From assembly GCF_024172125.1 (NCBI RefSeq), contig NZ_JAMZEA010000009.1, forward strand, positions 248,001 to 312,000: a DNA stretch of 64,000 nt, written 5' to 3'. Position numbers and translations under genes: made by a program. This DNA comes from Actinomadura rupiterrae (GTDB taxonomy: Bacteria; Actinomycetota; Actinomycetes; Streptosporangiales; Streptosporangiaceae). This document shows, piece by piece, positions 1 through 8,059 of this stretch (position 1 is its first letter; each line of letters begins with the position of its first letter). Under the pieces are notes generated by a model. The model had not been told where the DNA came from. It did not search any database and was given only the letters and a program-made list of their open reading frames with translations.

Positions 1-1
1 G

Positions 2-64
2 GCTGAGCAAGGCCACGGCGAGGAGGACATGGTCGCGAGTTACTTCGCCGGTTTCGCCTCCTGA
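2..64 (+). CDS. C-terminal fragment of a protein cut by the window edge
   Basis: An open frame enters from the left edge and stops with TGA at 62-64, giving about 20 residues that include GHGEEDM. This resembles the last helix of 3-hydroxyisobutyrate/6-phosphogluconate dehydrogenase-like oxidoreductases, which often end in a GHG-E/D-ED stretch. Twenty residues are too few for a firm family call. If real, its end overlaps the 3' end of the convergent phosphatase gene by 25 bp. It could also be a chance frame. Confidence 0.35.
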   Translation, partial: AEQGHGEEDMVASYFAGFAS

Positions 65-774
65 GCGTTCCGGGCGTGCTCAGAGGCGCCGGAAACGCTT
101 GGCGCGACCGGTTCGTCCAGGGTTGCGGTTGCGGTGCCGAGGAGCAGGGAGAAGGGGGTGTGTTCGCCGCGGACGAGTTCGGCGATCGTGGCGTTCGGTG
201 TGGCGCTGGTTTCGATGAAGTGGCGGAACTGCCGCATCTGCTCGGAGGTCGGCTTGGTGATGCCGGTGAGGAGCGTCCACATCGCGGCGCGCATGAAGAG
301 GCCGTGCGTGAAGACGGTGATCAGGCCGCGCTCGGGGCGGGCGGCCAGGGTGTCGAGCATCAGCCGGGCGCGCGTGATCAGGTCTTGGAAGGACTCGCCG
401 TCGCCGCCGTCCACGAGGGCGGGGTCGGAGCGGTCCCAGTAGGACTTGGAGTAGGGGCGGCGTTGTTCGGCCGTCGTGTTCGGGCCGTGCAGTGAGCCCA
501 GGTAGGTGAACTCCTGGACGGGCCATTCCTCGTAGGGGACGTCCGGAAAGCGGCGTCGCGCGGGTAGGGCGGTCTCGCGGGCGCGCACGAAGGTCGAGCT
601 GACGATGAGGGACGGCGCGCTCGGGATCATCGCCGCGACGCGTTCGGCCTGGCGGCGGCCGAGGGCGGTGAGCGGGGCGGCTCCGGGGCCGTTGGTGGGG
701 AGGCCGGCGTTCGACTCGCTCTCGCCGTGCCTGATCAGCCAGACGCGCCGGAGGGCGGCTTCGGTGTCCGTCAC
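40..774 (-). CDS. Histidine phosphatase (phosphoglycerate mutase-like) family protein
   Basis: A 244-residue cytoplasmic protein of the histidine phosphatase superfamily. The phosphate-accepting histidine lies in the N-terminal motif IRHGES (about residues 14-19), and the second active-site histidine lies in FTHGLF about two thirds along. Members transfer or remove phosphate from small metabolites or proteins through a phosphohistidine intermediate; the substrate here cannot be read from sequence. The ATG at 774 places the RHG motif at the usual distance from the N-terminus, but no strong ribosome site is visible, so the start is moderately certain. It is transcribed alone, away from the VOC gene on its right. 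Confidence 0.85.
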   Translation of the reverse strand: MTDTEAALRRVWLIRHGESESNAGLPTNGPGAAPLTALGRRQAERVAAMIPSAPSLIVSSTFVRARETALPARRRFPDVPYEEWPVQEFTYLGSLHGPNTTAEQRRPYSKSYWDRSDPALVDGGDGESFQDLITRARLMLDTLAARPERGLITVFTHGLFMRAAMWTLLTGITKPTSEQMRQFRHFIETSATPNATIAELVRGEHTPFSLLLGTATATLDEPVAPSVSGASEHARNAQEAKPAK

Positions 775-890
775 GCGGACAAGGCTGCCATACCCCCGCG
801 TCCAGGCAAGGCGTCCCTGGACGCGGACAAGACCTTAAGGCTGGCGGAGCTCGAAGGCTGGTGGGCTGCGGGGTGGGAAGGAAGGGGCTC

Positions 891-1283
891 ATGGAGGTTC
901 TGAGCAGCCGCGTCCTGATCCGTTCCGCCGATCCTGAGCGGGCGCGCCGGTTCTACCGGGATGTGCTCGGGCTGGCGGTGTACCGGGAGTTCGGGCCGCC
1001 GGACGATCCTGGCCTGGTGTTCTTCCTCGGTTCCGGCTTCCTGGAGGTGTCCGGACGGGGGCAGGGGACGGTCGGCGAGGGCGCGCCCATGCTGTGGATG
1101 CAGGTGCGGGACGTCCACGCGGAGCACGCGCGGCTGGCGCAGGGAGGCGTCCGGATCGTGCGCGAGCCGCGCGCCGAGCCGTGGGGGCTGGTCGAGATGT
1201 GGATCGAGGACCCGGACGGTGTCCGGATCGTCCTGGTCCAGGTGCCGGACGACCATCCATTGCGGCGCGACCAACGCGGATAA
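891..1283 (+). CDS. VOC (glyoxalase/bleomycin-resistance fold) family protein
   Basis: A 130-residue protein of the vicinal oxygen chelate fold, with two beta-alpha-beta-beta-beta modules: one near residues 4-55 (RSADPERARRFYRDVLGL) and one at 60-130, ending in WIEDPDGVRIVLVQV. These small metal-binding proteins act as lyases, isomerases, dioxygenases or antibiotic-binding proteins; nothing visible picks one. The ATG at 891 was chosen over an in-frame ATG at 861 because GGAAGGAAGGGG lies just upstream of it. It stands alone, 48 bp before the nuclease-helicase operon, whose promoter lies in that gap. Confidence 0.8.
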   Translation: MEVLSSRVLIRSADPERARRFYRDVLGLAVYREFGPPDDPGLVFFLGSGFLEVSGRGQGTVGEGAPMLWMQVRDVHAEHARLAQGGVRIVREPRAEPWGLVEMWIEDPDGVRIVLVQVPDDHPLRRDQRG

Positions 1284-1285
1284 AT

Positions 1286-1331
1286 CTGGAAAACACTGGA
1301 AGTCACTGGAAGTCGCGCTACGCTCTCGGGC
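1286..1331 (+). promoter_or_regulatory. Candidate leaderless promoter with tandem 10-bp repeats
   Basis: The gap before the operon holds two exact copies of CACTGGAAGT (1294-1303, 1304-1313) and a degenerate third copy to their left. TACGCT at 1319-1324 fits an actinobacterial -10 (TAnnnT). It ends 7 nt before the ATG at 1332, and no Shine-Dalgarno sequence is present, so the mRNA may be leaderless. The repeats cover the -35 region and could bind a regulator. All inferred. Confidence 0.4.
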
Positions 1332-2273
1332 ATGTCCGGATCCCCCGGCTCCTCCCCCGACGCGCTGGAGGAGCGCATCGCCGAGCTGCGCGCCGCCGTC
1401 CGGCGCGCGGTGGCGGGCGGCGACCGGGAGGCCGCGCGGAACCTGCGCTCGGAGCTGCGCAGGGCCGAGCACGCGTGGGACGAGGCCGTCCTTGGCGACC
1501 GGCAGGCCCCGGCCGAGGCCGTGCCCGAGCAACGGCACGAGCGCGAGGCTCCGGCAGAAGTCGCCCGTGGCTTGGTGCCGGTTCGGGAGCAGGTGCATCA
1601 GGCGTTGACGCTGCTGAGCGTGCCTGCCGCACCGAAGCTCGTCGGGGCCGTCTACGGCGCGTTCTTCCCCGGCGAGATTCCGGCGACGCGCTTGACGAGC
1701 CTGCGGCGCGACGAGGAGCGGTCGTTCAGGTCCGCGCCTTATGCGCGTCCGTACTACCTGTGCGCCGCGCTCACGGCCGACCTGCTGGCTCCGGCGCGAG
1801 GGCTGCTGACGGTGAGCACCTGGTCGCTGCGCCGGCGGATCGTCGGTCCGCTGAGCGCGCGGGTGGATTTCCTCACCGCGGCGATCCGGGTCGCGGAACG
1901 CGCCCAACACACCGATACCGGACGGGATGCACGCGTCCAGCGGCTGCTGTGGCGGTTCGCCGCCACCATTCCGGGGGCAGCGGGCGGTACCGTCGGGACG
2001 GACGGGACGACGGATCCGGCCGTGGTCGCCGAGGCGGCGCGGGCGGAGCTGGCCGTGCACCGCGACGCCGACGGGCGGGACCGCGCGGCGGCGGCCCGGC
2101 GCGCGGCGGACGCGCTGGACGACGCGGCGCTGCTGTTCGGCGGCGGCCTGCGGGCCCTCCCCCGCCGCACCGGCACCGCGTCCGGCCCGTCCGGCACCGG
2201 GTCCGGCCCGTCCGGAAGCACGACGATCACGGGCGAAGGCCCCGACGACACGACGAACCGGCGACGGCGATGA
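1332..2273 (+). CDS. Unrecognised protein, first gene of nuclease-helicase operon
   Basis: A 313-residue protein I do not recognise. Residues about 9-50 form a charged amphipathic helix likely to be a coiled coil. The middle is mostly helical with LTLLSVPAAPKLVGAVYGAF near 95 and a Trp/Arg-rich patch near 160. The tail (about 280-305) is Gly/Ser/Pro-rich and is encoded by two near-identical 21-bp tandem units at 2170-2211, so it is probably disordered and may vary in length. No signal peptide or membrane segment is evident. Its stop overlaps the nuclease start by 4 bp (ATGA at 2270-2273), so the two are almost certainly translated together. Its role, perhaps sensor or adaptor, is unknown. Confidence 0.7.
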   Translation: MSGSPGSSPDALEERIAELRAAVRRAVAGGDREAARNLRSELRRAEHAWDEAVLGDRQAPAEAVPEQRHEREAPAEVARGLVPVREQVHQALTLLSVPAAPKLVGAVYGAFFPGEIPATRLTSLRRDEERSFRSAPYARPYYLCAALTADLLAPARGLLTVSTWSLRRRIVGPLSARVDFLTAAIRVAERAQHTDTGRDARVQRLLWRFAATIPGAAGGTVGTDGTTDPAVVAEAARAELAVHRDADGRDRAAAARRAADALDDAALLFGGGLRALPRRTGTASGPSGTGSGPSGSTTITGEGPDDTTNRRRR

Positions 2274-3448
2274 GCAGAGACGACGAGCACACGGCGACCG
2301 ACCTGTCCCACCTGCGCGGCGGCGAGGCCCCGCGCAACCACGACGCGCGGACGATCGCGGCGCTGACCGCGAACCCGGGCTGCGCGCGGCGCGGGGTGAT
2401 GGACGCGGCCGCGGTGGACAAGGACGCGGTCGCGCGGCACCTCGGGTTCGGCGCGCCCTTCGGGCAGTCGCAGTTCGCGATCACGCGCGGGAACGCGTTC
2501 GAGGCGCAGGTGAAGGCGGACGGCTGCGCCGAGCTGCTGGCGCTGCTGCGCGACCGGCTCGGCCTGGACGTCCCGGAGGTCGCCTATGACGACCTGGAGT
2601 CGGTCGGCACCGAGAGCCGCGAGGTGCGGCACGCCCGCACCCGGCACCTGATGGCGCGCGCCCTGGAGACGGGCGCGGGAACGCTGTTCGACCACCCGCT
2701 GCTGCGTCTGGACATCGCCGGGCAGCGCGCCTACCTGGAGCCGGACGTGATCGCGTTCCAGCTCGGCGGCCGCTTCCACGTCGTGGAGGTCAAGTCGTTC
2801 GCGGTGGTGGACGGGCAGGCCGAGCCGGAGCAGGTCGCGGCGGCGGCGCGGCAGTCCGCGGTGTACGTGCTGGCGCTGCGGGAGCTGGTCGAGGGACTCG
2901 GGCACGATCCGGAGCGCGTGTCGCACGAGGTGTTCCTGGTCTGCCCGGAGAACTTCTCGAACCGGCCGACGGCCACCCCCCTGGACGTCCGGCCGCAGCT
3001 CGCGGTGGTGAAGAGGCAGCTCGCGCGGCTCACCCGCGCCGAGGACATCGCCCGCCGGCTCCCCGAGGGGCTGACGTTCGCGCTGGACGAGGGCCTGCCC
3101 GAGGCGGTCCGCGCGGTGGAGGCCCGGTACGCGCCGGAGTGCATGGCGAGCTGCGAGATGGCGCTGTTCTGCCGGGACGAGGCGCGCGCCTGCGGGGCGA
3201 CGGGGACGTTGGGGCGGAACGTCCGGGACGAGCTCGGCGGCGTGGACAGCGTCGTGACCGCGCTCGAACTGGCGCGCGGCGTCCGGGAACCATCCGAGGA
3301 CATGGCCGAGACGGCCGAGCAGCTGCGCATCGCCGCGCGCCTCCGCCGCGAGGCGCTCGGCAGCGGAGGCGAGCGCTCGGCGGAGCAGCCGCTCGTCGGC
3401 GCGCAGGCACCGCGAGGCGCCACGGACGTCCTGGAGCGCACGGCGTGA
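2270..3448 (+). CDS. Cas4/RecB-like PD-(D/E)XK nuclease with probable Fe-S cluster
   Basis: A 392-residue protein with the RecB-family nuclease layout: RGNAFE at 73-78 (motif I), D159 in LEPDVIAF, E173-V-K175 in VVEVKSF, and Q195-S-A-V-Y199 matching the QxxxY motif. C38 plus C291, C295, C301 and C308 suggest a Cas4/AddB/Dna2-type 4Fe-4S cluster clamping the domain ends. Such enzymes degrade or resect DNA ends. It is coupled by 4-bp overlaps to the genes on both sides, and an SF1 helicase lies two genes downstream, like the parts of a split Dna2 or AddAB machine. The pairing is inferred; the catalytic motifs are directly visible. Confidence 0.8.
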   Translation: MSRDDEHTATDLSHLRGGEAPRNHDARTIAALTANPGCARRGVMDAAAVDKDAVARHLGFGAPFGQSQFAITRGNAFEAQVKADGCAELLALLRDRLGLDVPEVAYDDLESVGTESREVRHARTRHLMARALETGAGTLFDHPLLRLDIAGQRAYLEPDVIAFQLGGRFHVVEVKSFAVVDGQAEPEQVAAAARQSAVYVLALRELVEGLGHDPERVSHEVFLVCPENFSNRPTATPLDVRPQLAVVKRQLARLTRAEDIARRLPEGLTFALDEGLPEAVRAVEARYAPECMASCEMALFCRDEARACGATGTLGRNVRDELGGVDSVVTALELARGVREPSEDMAETAEQLRIAARLRREALGSGGERSAEQPLVGAQAPRGATDVLERTA

Positions 3449-4917
3449 GCACGCTCACCGCGCTCGCCCAGCTCGAAGCGCTCGCGACCGGGCGGGCGCA
3501 GCCGGTCGCGACCGTCCGGCACTGCCATCTGAGCGAGAAGCCGCTGGTGATGATCCCGCTGAAGCTGGCTGGCGAGGCCGCGGCGCCGCTGGCGACGATG
3601 CTCGGCACCGACCGGGACGCGCCGGAGCTGCTGGTCGTCCCGCAGCCGCGCAACCGCGACCTGCGGTTCGCCTACGCGGCGGAGCTGGCGAAGGCCGTGC
3701 TCGCGCACGTCGAGGCCGAGCGCGGCGCGACCGAGACGCTGGAGCCGTCGAAGGACGGCGAGGAGCGGTTCCGGTACGAGCGGGCGCCGCAGATCGTGGT
3801 TCCGAACCGCGGCGGCGTGGGATTCCTGCGGCTGCTCGGGCGGTCCACCCGGTTCCGCAGCACCGAGGGGCCGTGGGCGGTCGACCCGGCCGTCCCGATG
3901 CTGGGGCGCTGGCTGACCTGGTACGCCGACCGGAACGACCGTCCGGGGTCGTCGCTGCTGCTCACGCTGACCGAGACGCTGCGGCTGCACTGGGCGACCG
4001 GCCAGAGCTCCCTGGAGGACGGCAACCTCGGCGCGCTGATGGGCTGGATCGATCCGCCGGACGGCATGGACGGCCCGTCCGCCGCCGCGCGCGCCGAGGA
4101 TCCGGTGGCCTGCCCGCCCGCGGGTCCGACGACCGATCCGACGTTCGACAACGAGGTGCTCGCCCCGGCGATCGCGGCGTACGACGAGAGCGGCGGCGCG
4201 CCGCGCGCCGAGGAGCGGGTCCGCGCGGCGGTCGCGTCCCAGCTGCGGCCGACCTGGGACCTCGCCTGGCGCGCGCTGGACCTGCTGCGCGCGCTGCCCG
4301 AGGGCGCGAGCGTGCCGAGGCGCTGGGAGCGGGACCGCGACTCGTTCACCTACTTCCACCGCGAGTTCGCCGAGAACCCGCCGCAGGCGAAGCTGGACGA
4401 CGCCGTCCGCGCCGCGCGCCGCCTGCACGACCTGGAGCGGTCGCAGGAGTCGTACGAGGCCCAGCGCGCGTTCGACGACCCGCTCGTGATGGCCGAGCAG
4501 CGGCTCGCGGGCCAGGCGTTCGGCGGTGTGGTCACCGCGGCCGACCCGACCCGGCTGGACGAGTCGGGCAAGCGCCCGAAGCTCCGCCCGCACCTGTGGA
4601 TCCGCACCGAGGACCCGGTCCGCCTGGACGAGGGCGCGACGGTCGTGAACGCGGCCCGTCCCGGGCTCAAGGGCCGGATCGTGGAGATCGACGGCGGGGA
4701 CGTCCTGCTGGAGCTGACCGGCGGCATGGGACGCAAGCTCACACCCGAGGCGGGCGTCGTCCCGGAGCCGGGCCTGGAGGTCGTGTTCACCTCCCGCACG
4801 TCCGACTCGTGGGGCGCGGCGAAGTTCCCCGAGCGCGACGACACGCCGTGGACGCACGGCGGCCCGCCCGCCGAGTACGAACCGGCCGACGAGGACGCGA
4901 CGGAGGTGTGGTCGTGA
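3445..4917 (+). CDS. Unrecognised protein between nuclease and helicase
   Basis: A 490-residue protein I do not recognise. The GTG at 3445 overlaps the nuclease stop (GTGA), and its own stop overlaps the helicase start the same way. The N-terminal half contains LVVPQPRNRDLRFAYAAELA (about 65-84) and a Trp-rich stretch near 165. The central part (about 285-385) is helical and rich in Arg and Glu. The C-terminal 100 residues look like a small beta-barrel (GRIVEIDGGDVLLEL) followed by an acidic tail. No membrane segment or enzyme motif is evident. Being fixed between nuclease and helicase suggests a structural or DNA-binding subunit of the same complex; that is inference from context only. Confidence 0.7.
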   Translation: MSTLTALAQLEALATGRAQPVATVRHCHLSEKPLVMIPLKLAGEAAAPLATMLGTDRDAPELLVVPQPRNRDLRFAYAAELAKAVLAHVEAERGATETLEPSKDGEERFRYERAPQIVVPNRGGVGFLRLLGRSTRFRSTEGPWAVDPAVPMLGRWLTWYADRNDRPGSSLLLTLTETLRLHWATGQSSLEDGNLGALMGWIDPPDGMDGPSAAARAEDPVACPPAGPTTDPTFDNEVLAPAIAAYDESGGAPRAEERVRAAVASQLRPTWDLAWRALDLLRALPEGASVPRRWERDRDSFTYFHREFAENPPQAKLDDAVRAARRLHDLERSQESYEAQRAFDDPLVMAEQRLAGQAFGGVVTAADPTRLDESGKRPKLRPHLWIRTEDPVRLDEGATVVNAARPGLKGRIVEIDGGDVLLELTGGMGRKLTPEAGVVPEPGLEVVFTSRTSDSWGAAKFPERDDTPWTHGGPPAEYEPADEDATEVWS

Positions 4918-6251
4918 CGGCCATCAGCGAATCCGGCGCGGCGGTCGGCAATCCCGGCGCGGAGGCGGACCGGGTGGTCGAGGCCGTTCTCGCCGACCTG
5001 GCGAGGGACCATCGCGGCGTCGTGGTCGACTCGCCGCCCGGCGCGGGCAAGTCGACGCTGGTCGTGCGGGCCGCGGCGCACCTCGCCGCGGCGGGCGAGC
5101 GGCTGATGATCGTGGCGCAGACCAACGAGCAGGTGGACGACCTGATCGACCGGATCGCGGGCGACCATCCGGACCTGGCGATCGGGCGGCTGTCGGCGGC
5201 GGGCTACGCGGCGTCCGAGCGGGTGACGGCGCACGCATCGGTGCGCGTCGCGCAGAAGGCCGACGACATCGCCGACCGGACGGTCGTGATCGCGACGGCC
5301 GCGAAGTGGGCGACGCTGACCGACGGGTCGTGGCCGTGGGCGATCGTCGACGAGGCGTACCAGATGCGCTCGGACATGCTGCTGCGCATCGCCGGACGGT
5401 TCGAGCGCGCGCTGTTCGTGGGCGACCCCGGCCAGCTCGACCCGTTCTCCACGGTCGAGGTCGAGCGCTGGGCGGGCCTGTCGTGGGATCCGATGCGCAG
5501 TGCGGTGTCGGTGCTGCTCGCGCACAATCCGGAGCTGCCGGTGCACCGGCTCCCGGTGTCGTGGCGGCTGCCCGCGTCGGCGGCTCCGGTGGTGTCGCGG
5601 GCGTTCTACCCGTTCACGGGGTTCCGGTCGGGCACCGGGCCGCAAGACCGGCGGCTCGAACTGAGCACCGGCGGGATGGGCACGTCCTACGACCGGGCCG
5701 TCGAGGAGGCCGCGGCGACCGGCTGGGGGCTGTACGAGCTGCCCGCGCGGCACACGCTGCGCACCGACGCCGAAGCGGTGCAGGCGACGGCGGCGCTGGC
5801 CGTGCGGATGCTGCAACGCGGTCCGGTGGCGCATTCCGAGCGCGGCGAGAACCCGGTTGGCGCGGACCGGATCGCGGTCGGCGCGGCGCACCGCGACCAG
5901 GTCGCCGCGATCCGCGCCGCGCTCGGCCCGCACGCCGCCGAGATCACCGTCGACACGGCCAACCGGCTCCAGGGACGCGAGTACGACGTGACGGTGGTCC
6001 TGCACCCGCTGTCCGGACGGCGCGACGCGACCGCGTTCCACCTGGAGTCGGGGCGGCTGTGCGTGCTGGCGTCCCGGCACCGGCACGCGTGCCTGGTAGT
6101 CGCGCGCGCGGGCATCCCCGAGCTGCTGGACGCGCACCCGTCGGCGGAGCCGGTGCGGCTCGGCGTCCCGGTCAAGTTCCCGGACGGCTGGGAGGCGAAC
6201 CAGGCCGTCCTCGCCCACCTCGCCGACCACCGCGTCCGAGCCGACACCTGA
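4914..6251 (+). CDS. SF1 (Upf1/Dna2-like) helicase, compact
   Basis: A 445-residue ATP-dependent helicase with the superfamily 1B motif set: Walker A in PPGAGKST (about 42-49), motif Ia AQTNEQVDDL, Walker B WAIVDEAY, motif III FVGDPGQLDPF, motif IV SWRLP, motif V near DTANRLQGREYDV and motif VI LASRHRHACLVV. It is short for a Upf1-type enzyme because the usual 1B/1C insertions are small or absent. The GTG start at 4914 overlaps the upstream stop. It is the last gene of the operon. Together with the Cas4-like nuclease it could unwind and cut DNA, for defence or repair; the substrate and trigger are unknown. Confidence 0.85.
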   Translation: MTAISESGAAVGNPGAEADRVVEAVLADLARDHRGVVVDSPPGAGKSTLVVRAAAHLAAAGERLMIVAQTNEQVDDLIDRIAGDHPDLAIGRLSAAGYAASERVTAHASVRVAQKADDIADRTVVIATAAKWATLTDGSWPWAIVDEAYQMRSDMLLRIAGRFERALFVGDPGQLDPFSTVEVERWAGLSWDPMRSAVSVLLAHNPELPVHRLPVSWRLPASAAPVVSRAFYPFTGFRSGTGPQDRRLELSTGGMGTSYDRAVEEAAATGWGLYELPARHTLRTDAEAVQATAALAVRMLQRGPVAHSERGENPVGADRIAVGAAHRDQVAAIRAALGPHAAEITVDTANRLQGREYDVTVVLHPLSGRRDATAFHLESGRLCVLASRHRHACLVVARAGIPELLDAHPSAEPVRLGVPVKFPDGWEANQAVLAHLADHRVRADT

Positions 6252-6296
6252 CAGACCAGGCCGAGCCGGACCGTCCGGGCGACTGAGGCGGTGGCC

Positions 6297-7100
6297 TCAG
6301 TGGCCGGCGGTGGCGGTCCAGCGGCCGTTGGTGCGGGTGATCGAGACCGGGTGGTCGAAGCAGGCGCTGACCAGCTCGGTCGTGAGCACCTCGTCCGCCG
6401 GGCCGGACGCCAGCACCGCGCCCTCGCGCAGCAGCATCGCGTGGCTGGTGGAGGTCGGCAGCTCCTCCAGGTGGTGCGTGACCAGGACGGTCGTCAGGTC
6501 CGGACGGTTCGCGCGCAGCTCGTCGATGGCCGCGAGCAGGCGCTCGCGGGCGGCGAGGTCGAGGCCGGTGGCGGGCTCGTCCAGCAGGAGCAGCGGCGGG
6601 TCCGGCATGAGCGCGCGGGCGATCAGCGCGCGGCCCCGCTCGCCCTGCGAGAGGTTCGGCCAGCGGGCCTCGGTGCGGGCCGTGAGGCCCATCAGCGCGA
6701 TCAGCTCGTCCGCGCGGGACAGTTCGGCGTCCGAGGGCGTCCAGCGCGGGACGAGCTCGATGGTGCCGGTGGCGCCGGTGAGGACGATCTCCCGGACGGT
6801 CCGCGCCGACTCCAGCGGGTGCCTCGGGTTGACCTGGCCGATCAGCCGCCGCAGGTCGTGCACGTTCACCCGGCCGAGCCGGTGGCCGAGGATCTCGGCG
6901 CCGCCGCGCGTCGGGTGCGTGTAGGCGCCGAGGATGCCGAGCAGGGTGCTCTTGCCGGCGCCGTTCGGGCCGATCAGCGCCCAGTGCTCGCCGGTGAGGA
7001 CGGTCATGGTGACCCGGTCGAGCAGCGTCCGGCCGTCGCGGACGAGGTCGATCTTGTCGGCGTTGAGCACGACGCCGGCCGGTGCCGGGGCGAGGGACAC
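6297..7100 (-). CDS. ABC transporter ATP-binding protein, lone
   Basis: A 267-residue ABC ATPase with Walker A GPNGAGKST, signature LSQGERGRA, Walker B LLLLDEPATG and a switch histidine in VLVTHHLEELP. The GTG at 7100 was chosen over a much longer upstream frame because GGAGG lies 6 nt before it and the first strand begins a few residues later. No permease gene is adjacent; the closest relatives are stand-alone ATPases with a ModF-like or iron-uptake-like appearance. The transported substrate is unknown. It converges with the helicase operon, 45 bp away. Confidence 0.85.
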   Translation of the reverse strand: MSLAPAPAGVVLNADKIDLVRDGRTLLDRVTMTVLTGEHWALIGPNGAGKSTLLGILGAYTHPTRGGAEILGHRLGRVNVHDLRRLIGQVNPRHPLESARTVREIVLTGATGTIELVPRWTPSDAELSRADELIALMGLTARTEARWPNLSQGERGRALIARALMPDPPLLLLDEPATGLDLAARERLLAAIDELRANRPDLTTVLVTHHLEELPTSTSHAMLLREGAVLASGPADEVLTTELVSACFDHPVSITRTNGRWTATAGH

Positions 7101-7397
7101 GGGTGACCTCCGGTTCTGGACTCGGTGCCGCGCGCTGACGCCACCGGGATCACCAGGGAACGTGAAGCGCGGGTAAAGGCAGGGTCCGCCGGGATCGCCG
7201 GGGTGCGGGGCGGCGCGCGCGGGGAAGGGGCGCCTGGGGTGGGCGCGGCGCAGGAGGCCCACGGTATCGGACGGGACGTGCGGCGACGCATGGCGGGCCC
7301 GGAACCGGGCAAGATCGAATCCTGCGGGCCTGGTACGCGGGCGCCGCCCTTCCGGATACTGTGAGATCCGATGCCCCGGCGATCAGGGGGAAAGGGC

Positions 7398-7913
7398 ATG
7401 GAGGACATCGGCTTCATGTGCGCCCGGTGCGGCGGTGAGGTGCACGACGTGACGCACAACCGCGAGGGCGCGCTCGACACCGTAGGCTACCGGCACAACC
7501 GGCGCGTGGAGCCGTGGGACCACGCGCTGGAGCTGGCCGTCGGCGAGCCCGCCGCGCTCGACCCGGCCTGCGACTTCTGCGCGGCGCCGGACCCGAGCTG
7601 GCTCTACTACCCGACGCTCGACCCCGAGGCGACCGACATGTTCGAGGTCGAGCTCGACACCACCCACCTGTCCGACGACGACACCGCCGTGGCGGTGCTG
7701 AACATGCTGTACCCGTGGTTCGCCTGCGACACCTGCTCGGTGCTCGTCGCCGATCGGAAGATCGACCTGCTCATCGAGCGGGCGCTGGAGCTGTGCCCCG
7801 TCCCCGCGGACGGCCCGGTCGACGAGGAGACCGTGCGCGCCCGGCTGAACGGGTCGCTGTCGGTGTTCTTCTCGACCCGTCCGGGACGCCCGCAGCCGTC
7901 CCGCGCGATCTGA
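7398..7913 (+). CDS. Zinc-ribbon-like hypothetical protein
   Basis: A 171-residue cytoplasmic protein I cannot assign. It contains CARC at residues 7-10, CDFC about 50 residues later, and CDTC near 112, so it probably binds zinc through CxxC pairs. The ATG at 7398 follows GGGGGAAAGG and was preferred to the ATG at 7371. The rest is acidic and helical with no catalytic motif. The 3' end lies inside a 22-bp direct repeat that continues past the stop codon. The 297 bp upstream (7101-7397), shared with the divergent ABC gene, shows no clear element. Confidence 0.65.
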   Translation: MEDIGFMCARCGGEVHDVTHNREGALDTVGYRHNRRVEPWDHALELAVGEPAALDPACDFCAAPDPSWLYYPTLDPEATDMFEVELDTTHLSDDDTAVAVLNMLYPWFACDTCSVLVADRKIDLLIERALELCPVPADGPVDEETVRARLNGSLSVFFSTRPGRPQPSRAI

Positions 7914-7996
7914 GCGTCCGGGGCGCGCACTGCCGTCCCGCGCGATCTGAGCGGATCGCCCCTACCTGCACTCTGACCGGATCGTCCCTACCTGAC
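7896..7996. repeat. Direct repeats spanning a stop codon and the next promoter region
   Basis: A 22-bp sequence ending in GATCTGAGCG occurs exactly at 7896-7917 and 7933-7954. Overlapping the second copy, a 23-bp unit starting CTGAGCGGATCG occurs at 7949-7971 and again, with three mismatches, at 7974-7996. The first unit contains the TGA of the zinc-ribbon gene. The second pair lies upstream of the thioesterase-like gene and could be a direct-repeat operator, or simply a recent duplication. Confidence 0.6.
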
Positions 7997-8059
7997 GTCC
8001 CCCGCTAGGATTCGACCGTTCCAAGGTGGTTCAGGCACGGCGGGTTCTGGGGGTCGCAC

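Noticed and set aside
2270..6251. Type I-like CRISPR adaptation module (Cas4 plus helicase)
   Set aside because: No cas1, cas2 or array is present; the helicase is SF1, not a Cas3-type SF2 enzyme.
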